From NCBI GenBank assembly GCA_022825185.1, contig JAJDYK010000338.1, positions 1 through 15,437 of the forward strand: DNA of 15,437 nt, given 5' to 3'. How positions within the stretch are numbered: the stretch's first letter is position 1; each line of letters begins with the position of its first letter. The stretch comes from Candidatus Latescibacterota bacterium (GTDB lineage Bacteria; Latescibacterota; UBA2968; UBA8231). The notes below the pieces were generated by a model, which was given only the letters and a program-made list of their open reading frames with translations, was not told the origin of the DNA and did not search any database. Below are positions 1 to 7,806 of the stretch, piece after piece. The position numbers and the translations under genes are program-made.

Positions 1-177
1 GTCGCTCAGGTCCGCTAGGCAGAGGTCGGTGGGGAGGTTTTGGACGGCCGCGGCCATTTGATCGTGGACGAAGACGACTTCCATGCCGTTGTTTGCGTCA
101 GCGTCTATCATCTTGTGGACGACTTGGCCGATCTGGCCGTAGCCGATTAGGCCGATGCGGGTCGATTGTTGGCTCAT
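1..177 (-). CDS. NAD(P)-binding dehydrogenase, aspartate dehydrogenase-like (N-terminal fragment)
   Basis: This is the first 59 codons of a gene that leaves the window at its left edge. The reading frame is open throughout. It starts at ATG (175-177) with a GAGGAG Shine-Dalgarno about 7 bases upstream on the minus strand. The N-terminus contains IGLIGYGQIGQVV, a Rossmann GxGxxG dinucleotide-binding turn at about residues 8-20. The chain continues through a second beta strand (MEVVFVHD). This pattern is typical of the L-aspartate dehydrogenase / homoserine dehydrogenase-like group, whose members oxidise an amino acid with NAD(P). The substrate cannot be told from this fragment. It lies about 120 bases downstream of the medium-chain dehydrogenase on the same strand, so the two could share a transcript. 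I am confident that it is a real gene with a nucleotide-binding fold. The aspartate dehydrogenase assignment is tentative. Confidence 0.7.
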   Translation of the reverse strand, partial: MSQQSTRIGLIGYGQIGQVVHKMIDADANNGMEVVFVHDQMAAAVQNLPTDLCLADLSD

Positions 178-297
178 GGTCTGGCTCCTCAAAACGGGGT
201 GAAATCGGAAGTAGCGAATATATGCACTGGCCGGGGATATGGCGAACAAACGGCGCGTTTGAGCGGTGCAGGTCGCGTCAGTCTTGCAAGCGGCCCC

Positions 298-1314
298 TCA
301 ATCCCGCCAATCGACGACCACCCCGACGATATCCCCATCTCGCTCCCGTTTAATACGCTCGAACATCGCCGGCATTTCGGCGCACCCTATTCGATGGGTA
401 ATGCAGTGTTCCCACTTGAGCACGCCCATTGCCATGTTCTTGATCACAGCGCGGCGGCAGGGCTGCCAGCCGTCGTCGCAGGGAAAAAACATCTGTAGCC
501 GCTTGCCGTGCGGCGTGGGAAAATCCAGAGAGATCGGATCGTCTCCGTAGTGGCCCTGCCAGACGAAAGACCCAAACCGCCGACAGAGGGCAATCGCCGG
601 ATCGATGCACTGTGGATGTCCGGTACACTCGAATACCACATCGGCACCTTCGGGCGCGAGTTCCCGTACTACGGCGGCCACGTCCTGTTTTTTGCCGTTG
701 ATTGTACAATCCGCGCCCAGCGCCTTGGCGACCGCCAGCGGTTTTTCATCAATATCCACTGCCACCACCACGCACCCCCGCTGAGCACAAGCTGCCACCA
801 CCCCTAAGCCAATCATTCCCACTCCGTGCACCACCACCGTATCCCCCATCCGCGGATTGGCCATATCGACGCCATATAGCCCCACGGCTGGCATCACAAA
901 CAAACTCGCCACATCCATTCCCGCTCCGGGCACCATCTTGGCCACGCCATGCGTGGTATTGGGCCGGGTTACGACGCGACTGCAATGCCCGCCGGAAACG
1001 CACCCAACCTCCGTCCCGTCGGCCAGCCTCATCGCGTCATTACCGCGAAAGTACACCTCGTCGCCGACCGCAAAATTGTCGATGTCGGTGCCGACGGCTT
1101 CTATAGTGCCCGTGCCCTGATAGCCGGTGCACAGCGGAAAGGGGTTGCGGTTCATCTTGCTGATCTTGCCGCTGATCAGTCCGAACTCAGTGCCGATACT
1201 GACTCCGGTGAAATGGGTACGGATCGCGACTTGGTCGGGCGCGGGATCGTTTAGTACGACCTCAGTCAGTGCGAAATTTTGCTGTTCGTCGCAGATGAGC
1301 GCTTTGGCATTCAT
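298..1314 (-). CDS. Medium-chain zinc-type alcohol dehydrogenase family protein, atypical metal site
   Basis: A 338-residue medium-chain dehydrogenase/reductase (GroES-like N-terminal half, Rossmann C-terminal half). The nucleotide-binding turn HGVGMIG lies at about residues 163-169 and is followed by an acidic strand end (VVAVDIDEK), which suggests NAD. The ATG at 1312-1314 is preferred over an upstream in-frame start at 1356 because AAAGGA lies a few bases before it and family homology begins at this methionine. The usual catalytic-zinc Cys (CGSD type) is replaced by a SIGTE segment at about 39-43, and the four-cysteine structural zinc loop is absent. Both features recall the BchC-like/zinc-independent branch of the family. 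Substrate unknown. It sits 90 bases downstream of the Lnt-TatC fusion and upstream of the Rossmann dehydrogenase fragment, all on one strand, so it may belong to a short oxidoreductase pair. Family call secure, specific reaction not. Confidence 0.85.
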   Translation of the reverse strand: MNAKALICDEQQNFALTEVVLNDPAPDQVAIRTHFTGVSIGTEFGLISGKISKMNRNPFPLCTGYQGTGTIEAVGTDIDNFAVGDEVYFRGNDAMRLADGTEVGCVSGGHCSRVVTRPNTTHGVAKMVPGAGMDVASLFVMPAVGLYGVDMANPRMGDTVVVHGVGMIGLGVVAACAQRGCVVVAVDIDEKPLAVAKALGADCTINGKKQDVAAVVRELAPEGADVVFECTGHPQCIDPAIALCRRFGSFVWQGHYGDDPISLDFPTPHGKRLQMFFPCDDGWQPCRRAVIKNMAMGVLKWEHCITHRIGCAEMPAMFERIKRERDGDIVGVVVDWRD

Positions 1315-1404
1315 GAAAAATCCTTTCGGGTGTTTTGTAGATTGGACTCTGGCCATTTTGTGGGCATAAGTTGGTAGCCGCTCGTCGAGGCGGACGAATG
1401 CAGT

Positions 1405-3891
1405 CTATTTCCGCTCGGAAATTTTGCAGACCCAGATGCTGATTTCGTAGAGCAGGAGTAGAGGCAGGGCCATCAGGATTTGGGAGACTGGGTCGGGCGG
1501 CGTGAAGATCGCGCCGAGGACGAAGATGCCGATGATGGCGTAGCGGCGGATACGGCGCATCCGCGCGGCAGTCAGCACCCCGACTTTGGCCAAAAAGAGC
1601 GATAGCACGGGCATCTCAAAGACAATGCCAAAGCCGGCGATCAGCCGCAGCACAAAGCCGATGTACTCGTCGGCCGCCCATTGCGAGGTCATGTCGGGCG
1701 GCTCTAGTGCGAGGAAAAAGCGCAGCCCGAGCGGGAGGACGATGTAATAGGCGATCATTGCGCCGACCGAGAAGCAGAGGACGCTCAGCGAGATAATCGG
1801 CAGCGTGAGCCGTTTCTCGCGCTGCAAAAGCCCTGGGGCGACAAAGCGCCAGGCTTGGTAGAAGATGACCGGCAGCGCCAGCAGTAGCCCGCCGACAAAG
1901 GCTATTTGCAAGCTGATGAAGAAGTAGGTCATGGGACGGAGGGCTTGCAGTCGGCGCGCTGGGGGCAGGTCGGCGATGGGTGTGTCCGGTTCGGGTGCAG
2001 CATCGGGCGAGTCCAACCACTGGCTCACCAGCTTTTTGATCGCCCGCACTACGCCCGAGGATTGTTGGCTCTCCAAGCTGAGGACGGCCTCTTCGTACGG
2101 CCGGGTCAAGATTTGCATGATCGAGTCGGAGAAGGCGAAGCAAATTACCGCGCCCACGACGAGCGCGGCTAGGGCCTTGAGAATGCGCCAGCGGAGTTCT
2201 TCGAGGTGGTCGAGAAAGGGCATGTTGGCTTCTCGGGGGGATTCTGGGTCGTGGGGGGATTCTGGGTCGTGATCGACTTCCGGGTCGTGGTTAGCTTCTG
2301 GGTCGCGGTCAATCTCTGGGGCGTGTTCAGCTTCTAAGTCGTGGTCGGCTTCCGTTGGCTCGCGGGCGGGGCGCGGCTTGCGGAAGCGGGCGATGAAGGC
2401 GACTAGAACGATCAACAAGCAGCCATAGGCGAAGAGGTCGCCATGCTGGGTGTAAAAGGTCGCGGGTTGGCCGACTGGCACGGTGGCGACCGCGACCGCA
2501 GGTGTGAAAAGGTCGGTCGCCTCGTAGGTGCGGCCAAATGGGTCGATAAACAGGGAGATGCCGGTGGTGGCGGCGCGGGCGATGGCCGTGCGGTTTTCAA
2601 CGGCGCGCATGACGTTGATGAGCGCGTGTTGATAGGGCCCCGCGCTGCGGCCAAACCACGAGTCATTGGTGATGTTGACCAGCACGTGCGCCCCGGCTGC
2701 CACGTGCTGGCGCACCAGATCGGGAAAGATGGACTCAAAGCAGATGAGCACGGCAAAGGGGTGCCGGGGATGGGCAAAAACTGCGTGCTCCGTGCCGCGT
2801 GCGAATTCGGCCGGGCCGAGGTCGCCGGTCAGGCGGGTCCAGTCGATGTCGCGCAGCAGGGGGATGGCGTCGCGGTAGGGCGTCCGCTCGCCAAAGGGCA
2901 CCAAGTGCATCTTGGCGTACGAGGGGAGAGATACGGCTCCGGGCTGGACGAAGAAGGCTGCGTTGTAGTTCGCGTGCGGTGCGCCGGTCAGCAAGGGGAT
3001 GTCCAGTTCATCGACGAGCGCTTGGATGCGGCCTCGGCAACCGGCTCGACGCACGGGATCGCACGGCACGGCCGTCTCGGGCCAGACCAGCAACTCGGGA
3101 TCGCGCTTGGTTGCTTGGCGCGAGAGGGTGGCGAGGGCTGAGAAAGTGCGCTCCAGCCCGTTGGGACCCCACTTGTCGGCGTACGTGGTGTTCGGTTGGA
3201 TCAGGCCGATGCGCAGGTGCTCGTCGGGGACGGTGGTCGTCAGTGCGCTCTGAGCGTGGACCCAAGGCAAGAGATAGCCCAAGGCAACGCCTGCGAGCAA
3301 GACGCGCCGTTCGACGAGTGCCGAGTAAAACAGCGCGTTGAGACCGACGACCCAGCAGGAGACGCCAAAGACGCCGGTCCAAGTGGCGTACTGGATGAAG
3401 TGCGGCAGGGCTGCTTGGCCGTGCCCCAATAGGAGCCAGGGAAATCCCAACTCTCCGAGCGAGAGCAGATATTCCTGCCCGGTCCACAACAAAGGCAGCA
3501 GCGCGAGCGCCTTTGCACCCCATCGCGCGGCCAGCACGTTGAACAGCCCAGTGCAGAGGCCGGTAAAAAGGCCCAAATAAGCGGCCATCAGCCCGGTGCC
3601 TCCGACGACGGCGGGACCGCCGCCCTGGGTATAGGCTACCCAGTACAAGGACAGCAGGTTCCACACTAACCCGCTGATCCAGCCTGCGGCAAAGCCAGCT
3701 TTGAAGCCGCGGCCCCTCAACGCGATTAGCAAAGGCACCAGCGCACAATGGGCCCAGAGTGGATGATAGAGAAAGGCGAGCGGGTGATCTGGGTTACTGG
3801 GAAAGGCTAGCGAGAGTAAGGCCCCGCTCAGTGCGGCAAGCAGCAGGCGGTAAAGCGGGGTTAGAGCCAAGACAAAGCGCGGGTTAGACAT
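1405..3891 (-). CDS. lnt-tatC: Fusion of apolipoprotein N-acyltransferase (Lnt) and Sec-independent translocase TatC
   Basis: One uninterrupted 828-residue frame encodes two inner-membrane proteins. Residues 1-505 are Lnt, which transfers an acyl chain to the N-terminal cysteine of lipoproteins. N-terminal membrane helices are followed by a nitrilase-like domain with the catalytic triad visible: Glu272 (WPETA), Lys327 (YAKMHLVPFGE) and Cys384 (ICFES), then a last helix and a basic RFRKPR end. Residues about 511-556 are an acidic hexapeptide-repeat linker. Residues 557-828 are a full-length TatC, the receptor of the twin-arginine translocase: HLEELR near its start, WRFVAPGLLQREKR at 681-694, and the conserved mid-membrane Glu759 (GFGIVFEMP). 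A longer than usual loop lies between the first two TatC helices (about 602-650). Lnt's C-terminus and TatC's N-terminus are both cytoplasmic in the known proteins, so the fusion is topologically sound. An in-frame GTG at 3912 lies at or upstream of the predicted transcript start, so I prefer the ATG at 3889-3891, although it has no clear Shine-Dalgarno. No tatA or tatB is visible. Confidence 0.93.
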   Translation of the reverse strand: MSNPRFVLALTPLYRLLLAALSGALLSLAFPSNPDHPLAFLYHPLWAHCALVPLLIALRGRGFKAGFAAGWISGLVWNLLSLYWVAYTQGGGPAVVGGTGLMAAYLGLFTGLCTGLFNVLAARWGAKALALLPLLWTGQEYLLSLGELGFPWLLLGHGQAALPHFIQYATWTGVFGVSCWVVGLNALFYSALVERRVLLAGVALGYLLPWVHAQSALTTTVPDEHLRIGLIQPNTTYADKWGPNGLERTFSALATLSRQATKRDPELLVWPETAVPCDPVRRAGCRGRIQALVDELDIPLLTGAPHANYNAAFFVQPGAVSLPSYAKMHLVPFGERTPYRDAIPLLRDIDWTRLTGDLGPAEFARGTEHAVFAHPRHPFAVLICFESIFPDLVRQHVAAGAHVLVNITNDSWFGRSAGPYQHALINVMRAVENRTAIARAATTGISLFIDPFGRTYEATDLFTPAVAVATVPVGQPATFYTQHGDLFAYGCLLIVLVAFIARFRKPRPAREPTEADHDLEAEHAPEIDRDPEANHDPEVDHDPESPHDPESPREANMPFLDHLEELRWRILKALAALVVGAVICFAFSDSIMQILTRPYEEAVLSLESQQSSGVVRAIKKLVSQWLDSPDAAPEPDTPIADLPPARRLQALRPMTYFFISLQIAFVGGLLLALPVIFYQAWRFVAPGLLQREKRLTLPIISLSVLCFSVGAMIAYYIVLPLGLRFFLALEPPDMTSQWAADEYIGFVLRLIAGFGIVFEMPVLSLFLAKVGVLTAARMRRIRRYAIIGIFVLGAIFTPPDPVSQILMALPLLLLYEISIWVCKISERK
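2227..2352 (-). repeat. Tandem 18-bp repeats encoding the hexapeptide linker of Lnt-TatC
   Basis: Seven consecutive 18-bp units encode hexapeptides that begin with Glu and mostly follow E-x-x-H-D-P (for example EANHDP, EVDHDP, ESPHDP). Two neighbouring units, 2235-2252 and 2253-2270, are identical over 18 bases, which points to recent duplication. The others have diverged. The array lies exactly between the Lnt and TatC domains and keeps the frame. The peptide is acidic, proline-rich and histidine-containing, and should be an extended cytoplasmic spacer. Confidence 0.9.
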
Positions 3892-3915
3892 CGGCAATGG
3901 AGGGTAATGCACAAA

Positions 3916-3944
3916 AATATAGGAGGGCGGCCGGGGTGGGGCAA
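3916..3944 (-). promoter_or_regulatory. Candidate sigma70-type promoter for lnt-tatC
   Basis: On the minus strand a -35 box TTGCCC (3939-3944) and a -10 box TATATT (3916-3921) are separated by 17 bases. The expected transcript start is near 3909, just inside or beyond the GTG of the longer Lnt frame. This favours translation from the ATG at 3891 with a short leader. The same stretch also reads TATTTTTG, which fits the Bacteroidota-type TAnnTTTG element, so which sigma factor applies is uncertain. Confidence 0.5.
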
Positions 3945-4063
3945 GGTGTTGGCATGGATTGTGCTTATACGTCGGTTACGTCTGGTGCCCAACGACTCGT
4001 GGGGGCTAGACGCTACACTCGCGTGGTTTTTTTGCTACAACTTTGCCCAAGGAGGAATGCGCC

Positions 4064-4783
4064 GTGCCAACACAAACCCAGCCTATTGACTACAACTTTG
4101 CCGCCCGCACTGTGGGCGAGGGGCCGCCCATCCACCGCGAAGAACTGCCAAGGGAGCGCCTTGCGCGCTTGGGGCCGCAGGCGCTCAGGGACCAAGAACT
4201 GTTGGCCGTGGCGCTGGGGACGGGGTATCGCGGTCGGCACGTGGTTGACTTGGCCGAGAGCATTCTCGCCGATTACCCCAAGGAATCGCTGGTAGATATG
4301 GATCTGGGGGAATTGAGCCGGATCAAGGGGCTGGGCAAGGCCAAGGCCGGAGTTTTGGTCGCGGCATTTGAATTGGCGCGGCGTGGATTACACAAGGGCT
4401 TGGGGGTGCGGCCGGTGATTAGTGCGCCCGGCGACGCGCTGTCTATGTTGTCCGATATCAAGGATCAGCAGCGCGAGCACTTTCTCTGCTTGTATCTCAA
4501 CGCTCGCAATCAGGTGATCCACAAGGAGGTCGTGTCGATCGGCAGTCTATCTTCGGCCATCGTGCATCCGCGCGAGGTCTTTCGCACGGCGGTAGCGCAG
4601 GCTGCGGCCAGCGTGATTTTGGCGCACAACCATCCCTCCGGCGACGTGTCGCCCAGCCAGGACGACATCAACCTGACGCGGCGCTTGGTGCAGGCTGGCG
4701 AAATCATGGGCATTGACGTGCTCGACCATCTCATCATCGGCAGCGACGATTTTATTAGCTTGAAAGAGCGCGGCTTGATCTGA
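4064..4783 (+). CDS. radC: RadC family JAB/MPN-domain protein
   Basis: A 239-residue RadC-type protein. The N-terminal part has the family's REELPRERL-type opening and a helix-hairpin-helix (about 85-108, IKGLGKAKA). The C-terminal half is a JAB/MPN metalloprotease-like domain with the JAMM metal motif: His188, His190, Ser198 and Asp201 in HNHPSGDVSPSQDD. The start is the GTG at 4064-4066, placed 8 bases after a near-perfect AAGGAGG (4049-4055). A TTG further upstream (4043) would put the ribosome site inside the gene. An ATG at 4057 is too close to that site and in another frame. Length matches the family. Despite the name, a direct role in DNA repair is not established for RadC, and the hydrolase activity is inferred from the motif. 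It is divergent from lnt-tatC and 87 bases upstream of the bifunctional-nuclease gene. Confidence 0.95.
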   Translation: MPTQTQPIDYNFAARTVGEGPPIHREELPRERLARLGPQALRDQELLAVALGTGYRGRHVVDLAESILADYPKESLVDMDLGELSRIKGLGKAKAGVLVAAFELARRGLHKGLGVRPVISAPGDALSMLSDIKDQQREHFLCLYLNARNQVIHKEVVSIGSLSSAIVHPREVFRTAVAQAAASVILAHNHPSGDVSPSQDDINLTRRLVQAGEIMGIDVLDHLIIGSDDFISLKERGLI

Positions 4784-4793
4784 AGAAAGAAAA

Positions 4794-4821
4794 TTGTATT
4801 TGCTCGGCAAAAGCCTATATT
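4794..4821 (+). promoter_or_regulatory. Candidate promoter for the bifunctional nuclease gene
   Basis: TTGTAT (4794-4799) and TATATT (4816-4821) are separated by 16 bases in the AT-rich gap between radC and the nuclease gene. The expected start point is near 4828, giving a leader of about 40 bases. The nuclease may therefore be transcribed independently of radC. Confidence 0.45.
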
Positions 4822-4870
4822 ACTGACAAATACAGCAATCTATACATATACATACAAGGGTTTGCGAGCG

Positions 4871-5569
4871 ATGAAAGACGAAGAAAGCCATCTAATTCCA
4901 GTGTACATTTTCGACATGTACCCCTACCCAGACTCGGAACAGGGCTTGGGTATGCCGCAGAAATTCTTGGTCTTGCTCAAGGGGACGGAAAACACCGTGG
5001 TGCCTATCACGATCGGCCACTTTGAGGGCCAAGCCCTCGCCATGGCGCTGCGCAAAATCGCCTTGCCAAGGCCCCTGCCGCACGATCTGTTGTGCAACCT
5101 GCTCAAGCGAATCGACGCCGTGGTCCACAAGCTGGTGGTCCACACGCTCAAAGAGGATGTTTTTCACGCATACCTGCTGGTCCAAACCCAGGACCAGCCC
5201 TTCTACCTCGACTGTCGCCCCAGCGACGGCATGATCGTGGCCACGCTCTTGGGCGTGCCGCTCTTTCTGACCCCAGAGGTCATGGAGGCGGCTGGCCAAC
5301 CGCTGGAACTCTCCGACCAGCGCGAAGAGGCCGGGGGCGAACAAGCCGCTGCGCCCGAGGTAGCGCCGGATGCTCCCGCAGAGGACGAAGAGACCGAGCG
5401 CGAAGGAGACGGTCAGCAGTCGGAGGCGTTCGTGGACCCGGAGACGGGCGAGCCGATAAGCCGATTGGAACAACTCAAGGCGCACTTGGACTGGCTCATC
5501 GCCCAAGAGGCCTACGAGCAGGCGGCCAAGGTCCGCGACCGCATCAGCGAGCTAGAGGCCGACGACTGA
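4871..5569 (+). CDS. Bifunctional nuclease (BFN/DUF151) domain protein with C-terminal UVR motif
   Basis: A 232-residue soluble protein. Residues about 8-145 form a BFN (DUF151) domain. Its typical features are PITIGHFEGQALAMAL, a DLL(C/x)NLL helix and the YLDCRPSDGMIVA segment, where RPSDG is a family hallmark. A low-complexity acidic linker (about 150-190) follows. A UVR motif (about 195-229, ISRLEQLKAHLD...YEQAAKVRDRI) then resembles the UvrB-UvrC interaction helix pair. BFN proteins are reported to have RNase/DNase activity, and this domain pairing is common in FCB-group bacteria. The ATG at 4871 is chosen because AAGGG (4856-4860) is 10 bases before it. An in-frame TTG at 4862 would sit directly on that site. 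Domain calls are firm, the cellular role is not known. Confidence 0.9.
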   Translation: MKDEESHLIPVYIFDMYPYPDSEQGLGMPQKFLVLLKGTENTVVPITIGHFEGQALAMALRKIALPRPLPHDLLCNLLKRIDAVVHKLVVHTLKEDVFHAYLLVQTQDQPFYLDCRPSDGMIVATLLGVPLFLTPEVMEAAGQPLELSDQREEAGGEQAAAPEVAPDAPAEDEETEREGDGQQSEAFVDPETGEPISRLEQLKAHLDWLIAQEAYEQAAKVRDRISELEADD

Positions 5570-5606
5570 ATATCTCTCTTATCGCGTTTTGCATTAACGC
5601 TCTTGG

Positions 5607-5636
5607 ACGGCTGTTGCCGTGCAGGGGCATTTTTTT
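5607..5636 (+). terminator. Possible terminator between convergent genes
   Basis: A perfect 5-bp stem ACGGC/GCCGT with loop TGTT (5607-5620) is followed, after nine bases, by a run of seven T (5630-5636). An alternative 4-bp stem TGCC/GGCA (5615-5629) abuts the T run directly. Either stem is weak. The location, just after the nuclease stop and before the convergent mnmG stop, is what supports the call. Confidence 0.35.
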
Positions 5637-5644
5637 GTGCGCTG

Positions 5645-7528
5645 CTAGGTGGCGGCTTGGGTGCGGGCGTGCAGGAAGACCATGAGCGAAGCGAGGTCTG
5701 CGGGCGAGACCCCGGAAATGCGCGACGCCTGTCCGAGGGTTTGCGGACGGATCGCCGCGAGCTTTTGGCGCGCCTCGGTCGAAATGTTCAGGCCGGGAGC
5801 AGCGAAGTCAAAATCGGTTGGCAGGCGCAGGGATTCGAGGCGCTTGAGCTTTTGCGCTTGGGTCTCTTGGCGCTTGATGTACCCCGCGTATTTGATCTCG
5901 GCCTCGACGTGCTCGGCCGCGTCCGGCGAGAGCGGCTGTGGCGGCGGGGCGAATTCGCAGAGGTGGTCGTAGTTGAGTTGGGGGCGGCGCAGCAACTCGG
6001 CGAGCGAGGTCGATTCGGCGATGGGTGTGGTGCCCTGCCGCGCCAAGACTTCTTGCACCTTTTCAGTCGGTTTGACGCGTTCGTGCTGGAGGCGTTCGCG
6101 CTCGGCGGCGACCTGTTGCTGCTTGGTTTGAAACTGGTGCCATAGGTCGTCGCCGATCAACCCCAGCGACCGGCCCTTGGCCATCAGGCGATCGTCGGCG
6201 TTGTCCTCGCGCAAGAGTAGGCGGTGCTCGGCGCGCGAGGTGAAGATGCGATACGGTTCGAGCGTGCCTTTGGTTACGAGGTCGTCGATTAGCACGCCGA
6301 TGTACGCATCGGCGCGCGTGAGTACCAGCGGGTCTTCGCCGCGTGCCTTGAGCACGGCGTTGATGCCGGCCATAATCCCTTGGGCCGCGGCTTCTTCGTA
6401 GCCGGTGGTGCCGTTGATCTGGCCGGCGAAGAAGAGATTAGCCACGCGCTTGGTCTCTAGGTGTGGATAGAGTTGGGTCGGAGGGGCGTAATCGTATTCG
6501 ACTGCGTACGCCGGGCGCAGGATCTCGGCTCGTTCGAGGCCGGGCAGGGAGCGCACGATCTGGGGTTGCAGGGTCTCCGGCAGGCTCATCGATAGGCCGT
6601 TGAGATAAAATTCGAGCGTGCGACGTCCCTCTGGCTCGACGAAAACTTGGTGCCGCTCCTTGTCGGCAAAGCGCGCGATTTTGTCCTCTATGGAGGGACA
6701 GTAGCGCGGGCCGATGCCCTCGATGCGCCCGCTGTACATGGCCGAGTGCGACAGGTTGTCTTGGACGAGTTCATGAGTTTGGGCGTTGGTGTAGGTGATC
6801 CAGCAGGGCATTTGCGGCTGGGTGATTTTTTGCACCGCATAGGAAAAGGGGCGCGGCGGGTCGTCGCCGGGTTGTTCTTCGAACGCGGCAAAGTCGAGGG
6901 TGCGGCCGTTGACGCGCGGTGGGGTGCCGGTTTTGAGACGGCCGGTTTCAAAGCCGAGCGCGACTAAATCCTCGGCGGCTTTTTCGGCGGCGGTTTCGCC
7001 AGCGCGCCCTGCGCTATAAGAGAAATCGCCAACGTGAATTTTGCCGCGTAGGAAGGTGCCGGTCGTGAGGATGACGGTGCGGCCGCGATAGGCGATGCCG
7101 CCCTTGATGCCGATGCCTTGAACGGTTCCATCCTCGATCAGCAAGCTCTCCATCAGGCCCTGGCGAATGTCGAGATGCTCCTGCTGTTCGCAGGTGTACT
7201 TCAGCTCGAATTGGTAGTCCTTTTTGTCGGCTTGGGCTCGCGAGGCGCGCACGGCTGGGCCGCGCGAGGTGTTGAGGCGGCGGAATTGGATGCCGGTGCG
7301 GTCGGTGTTGACGGCCATCTGGCCGCCGAGCGCGTCGATTTCCTTGACGATGTGTCCCTTGCCGATCCCGCCGATCGCTGGATTGCAGGATAGCTGGCCA
7401 ATGGTGTCCAAGTTCATGGTCAGGAGCAGGGTCTCGGCTCCCATGCGCGCCGCGGCAAGTGCGGCCTCGGTGCCGGCGTGGCCGCCGCCGACGACGATGA
7501 CTTGGTACGCTTTGTCGTAGAAAATCAT
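5645..7528 (-). CDS. mnmG: tRNA uridine-5-carboxymethylaminomethyl(34) synthesis enzyme MnmG (GidA)
   Basis: A 627-residue full-length MnmG. With MnmE it installs the carboxymethylaminomethyl group on the wobble uridine of certain tRNAs, using FAD, NADH and 5,10-methylene-THF. Visible hallmarks are the FAD-binding [12 protein letters not shown] near the N-terminus, [23 protein letters not shown], the GidA signature around [12 protein letters not shown], and [17 protein letters not shown]. The C-terminal helical domain ends in the usual [16 protein letters not shown]. Its ATG overlaps the stop of the upstream small gene (ATGA at 7525-7528), so translation is probably coupled. It is the last gene of a minus-strand run of one-carbon genes, and its use of methylene-THF fits them. 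Identification is secure. Confidence 0.98.
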   Translation of the reverse strand: MIFYDKAYQVIVVGGGHAGTEAALAAARMGAETLLLTMNLDTIGQLSCNPAIGGIGKGHIVKEIDALGGQMAVNTDRTGIQFRRLNTSRGPAVRASRAQADKKDYQFELKYTCEQQEHLDIRQGLMESLLIEDGTVQGIGIKGGIAYRGRTVILTTGTFLRGKIHVGDFSYSAGRAGETAAEKAAEDLVALGFETGRLKTGTPPRVNGRTLDFAAFEEQPGDDPPRPFSYAVQKITQPQMPCWITYTNAQTHELVQDNLSHSAMYSGRIEGIGPRYCPSIEDKIARFADKERHQVFVEPEGRRTLEFYLNGLSMSLPETLQPQIVRSLPGLERAEILRPAYAVEYDYAPPTQLYPHLETKRVANLFFAGQINGTTGYEEAAAQGIMAGINAVLKARGEDPLVLTRADAYIGVLIDDLVTKGTLEPYRIFTSRAEHRLLLREDNADDRLMAKGRSLGLIGDDLWHQFQTKQQQVAAERERLQHERVKPTEKVQEVLARQGTTPIAESTSLAELLRRPQLNYDHLCEFAPPPQPLSPDAAEHVEAEIKYAGYIKRQETQAQKLKRLESLRLPTDFDFAAPGLNISTEARQKLAAIRPQTLGQASRISGVSPADLASLMVFLHARTQAAT

Positions 7529-7806
7529 CGTCGTTTATACGCGGCGAGGATGCGGTCGCCTTCCTCTTCGGTTTCGCGCAAGAGCGTTTGCAGCACGTCT
7601 TCGGGGGTGCCAGTGCGCTCTTGCTTTTCCGACCAGTGCCACTGGTCTAGATAGGCGTCGGTGCCCACCAGTCCTTCCTGCATGGCGATGCGGTCGATCG
7701 CGAGTTGGAAGCGGTCGGGTAGGGAGTGCGAGCTTGGCCGGCGGCCGGCGAAGAGCTTGATTTGCACGGGGATGTCGCGCCAGTAGAGGACTTGGTATTG
7801 AATCAT
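7525..7806 (-). CDS. Small PF13769-type ('virulence factor') conserved protein
   Basis: A 93-residue protein with the pattern I recognise as the PF13769 family: a hydrophobic strand leading into [10 protein letters not shown], an [21 protein letters not shown] segment, then AYLDQWHW and a helical charged C-terminus. No signal peptide or membrane segment is seen. The family name is historical and says nothing reliable about function. From memory, relatives sit beside methyl-THF methyltransferase and methylene-THF reductase genes in other bacteria. Here it is tied by ATGA overlaps to a homocysteine methyltransferase family gene upstream (7803-7806) and mnmG downstream (7525-7528). A role in one-carbon transfer is therefore an inference from context. 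Existence of the gene is well supported by both overlaps. Confidence 0.8.
   Translation of the reverse strand: MIQYQVLYWRDIPVQIKLFAGRRPSSHSLPDRFQLAIDRIAMQEGLVGTDAYLDQWHWSEKQERTGTPEDVLQTLLRETEEEGDRILAAYKRR

Noticed and set aside
2221..2223. Internal ATG that could start a separate TatC
   Set aside because: The frame is continuous with Lnt and there is no Shine-Dalgarno in front of this ATG. Independent initiation is possible but unsupported.
2227..2352. The repeat array as a CRISPR
   Set aside because: Units are 18 bp, contiguous without spacers, and lie in frame inside a coding region.
2443..3141. A 232-codon open frame on the plus strand, opposite Lnt
   Set aside because: It is antisense to the catalytic domain of Lnt, has no recognisable domain, and follows from the high GC content of the real gene.
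3008..3748. A 246-codon minus-strand frame inside Lnt
   Set aside because: Arg/Ala-rich out-of-frame shadow of Lnt; the Lnt frame carries all conserved motifs.
3945..4048. A promoter for radC in the divergent gap
   Set aside because: TTGGCA and TTATAC occur, but their spacing (about 10 bases) is wrong, and no other convincing pair was found.
5092..5685. A 197-codon plus-strand frame overlapping the bifunctional nuclease
   Set aside because: Arg/Gly-rich shadow; the overlapped frame encodes clear BFN and UVR domains.
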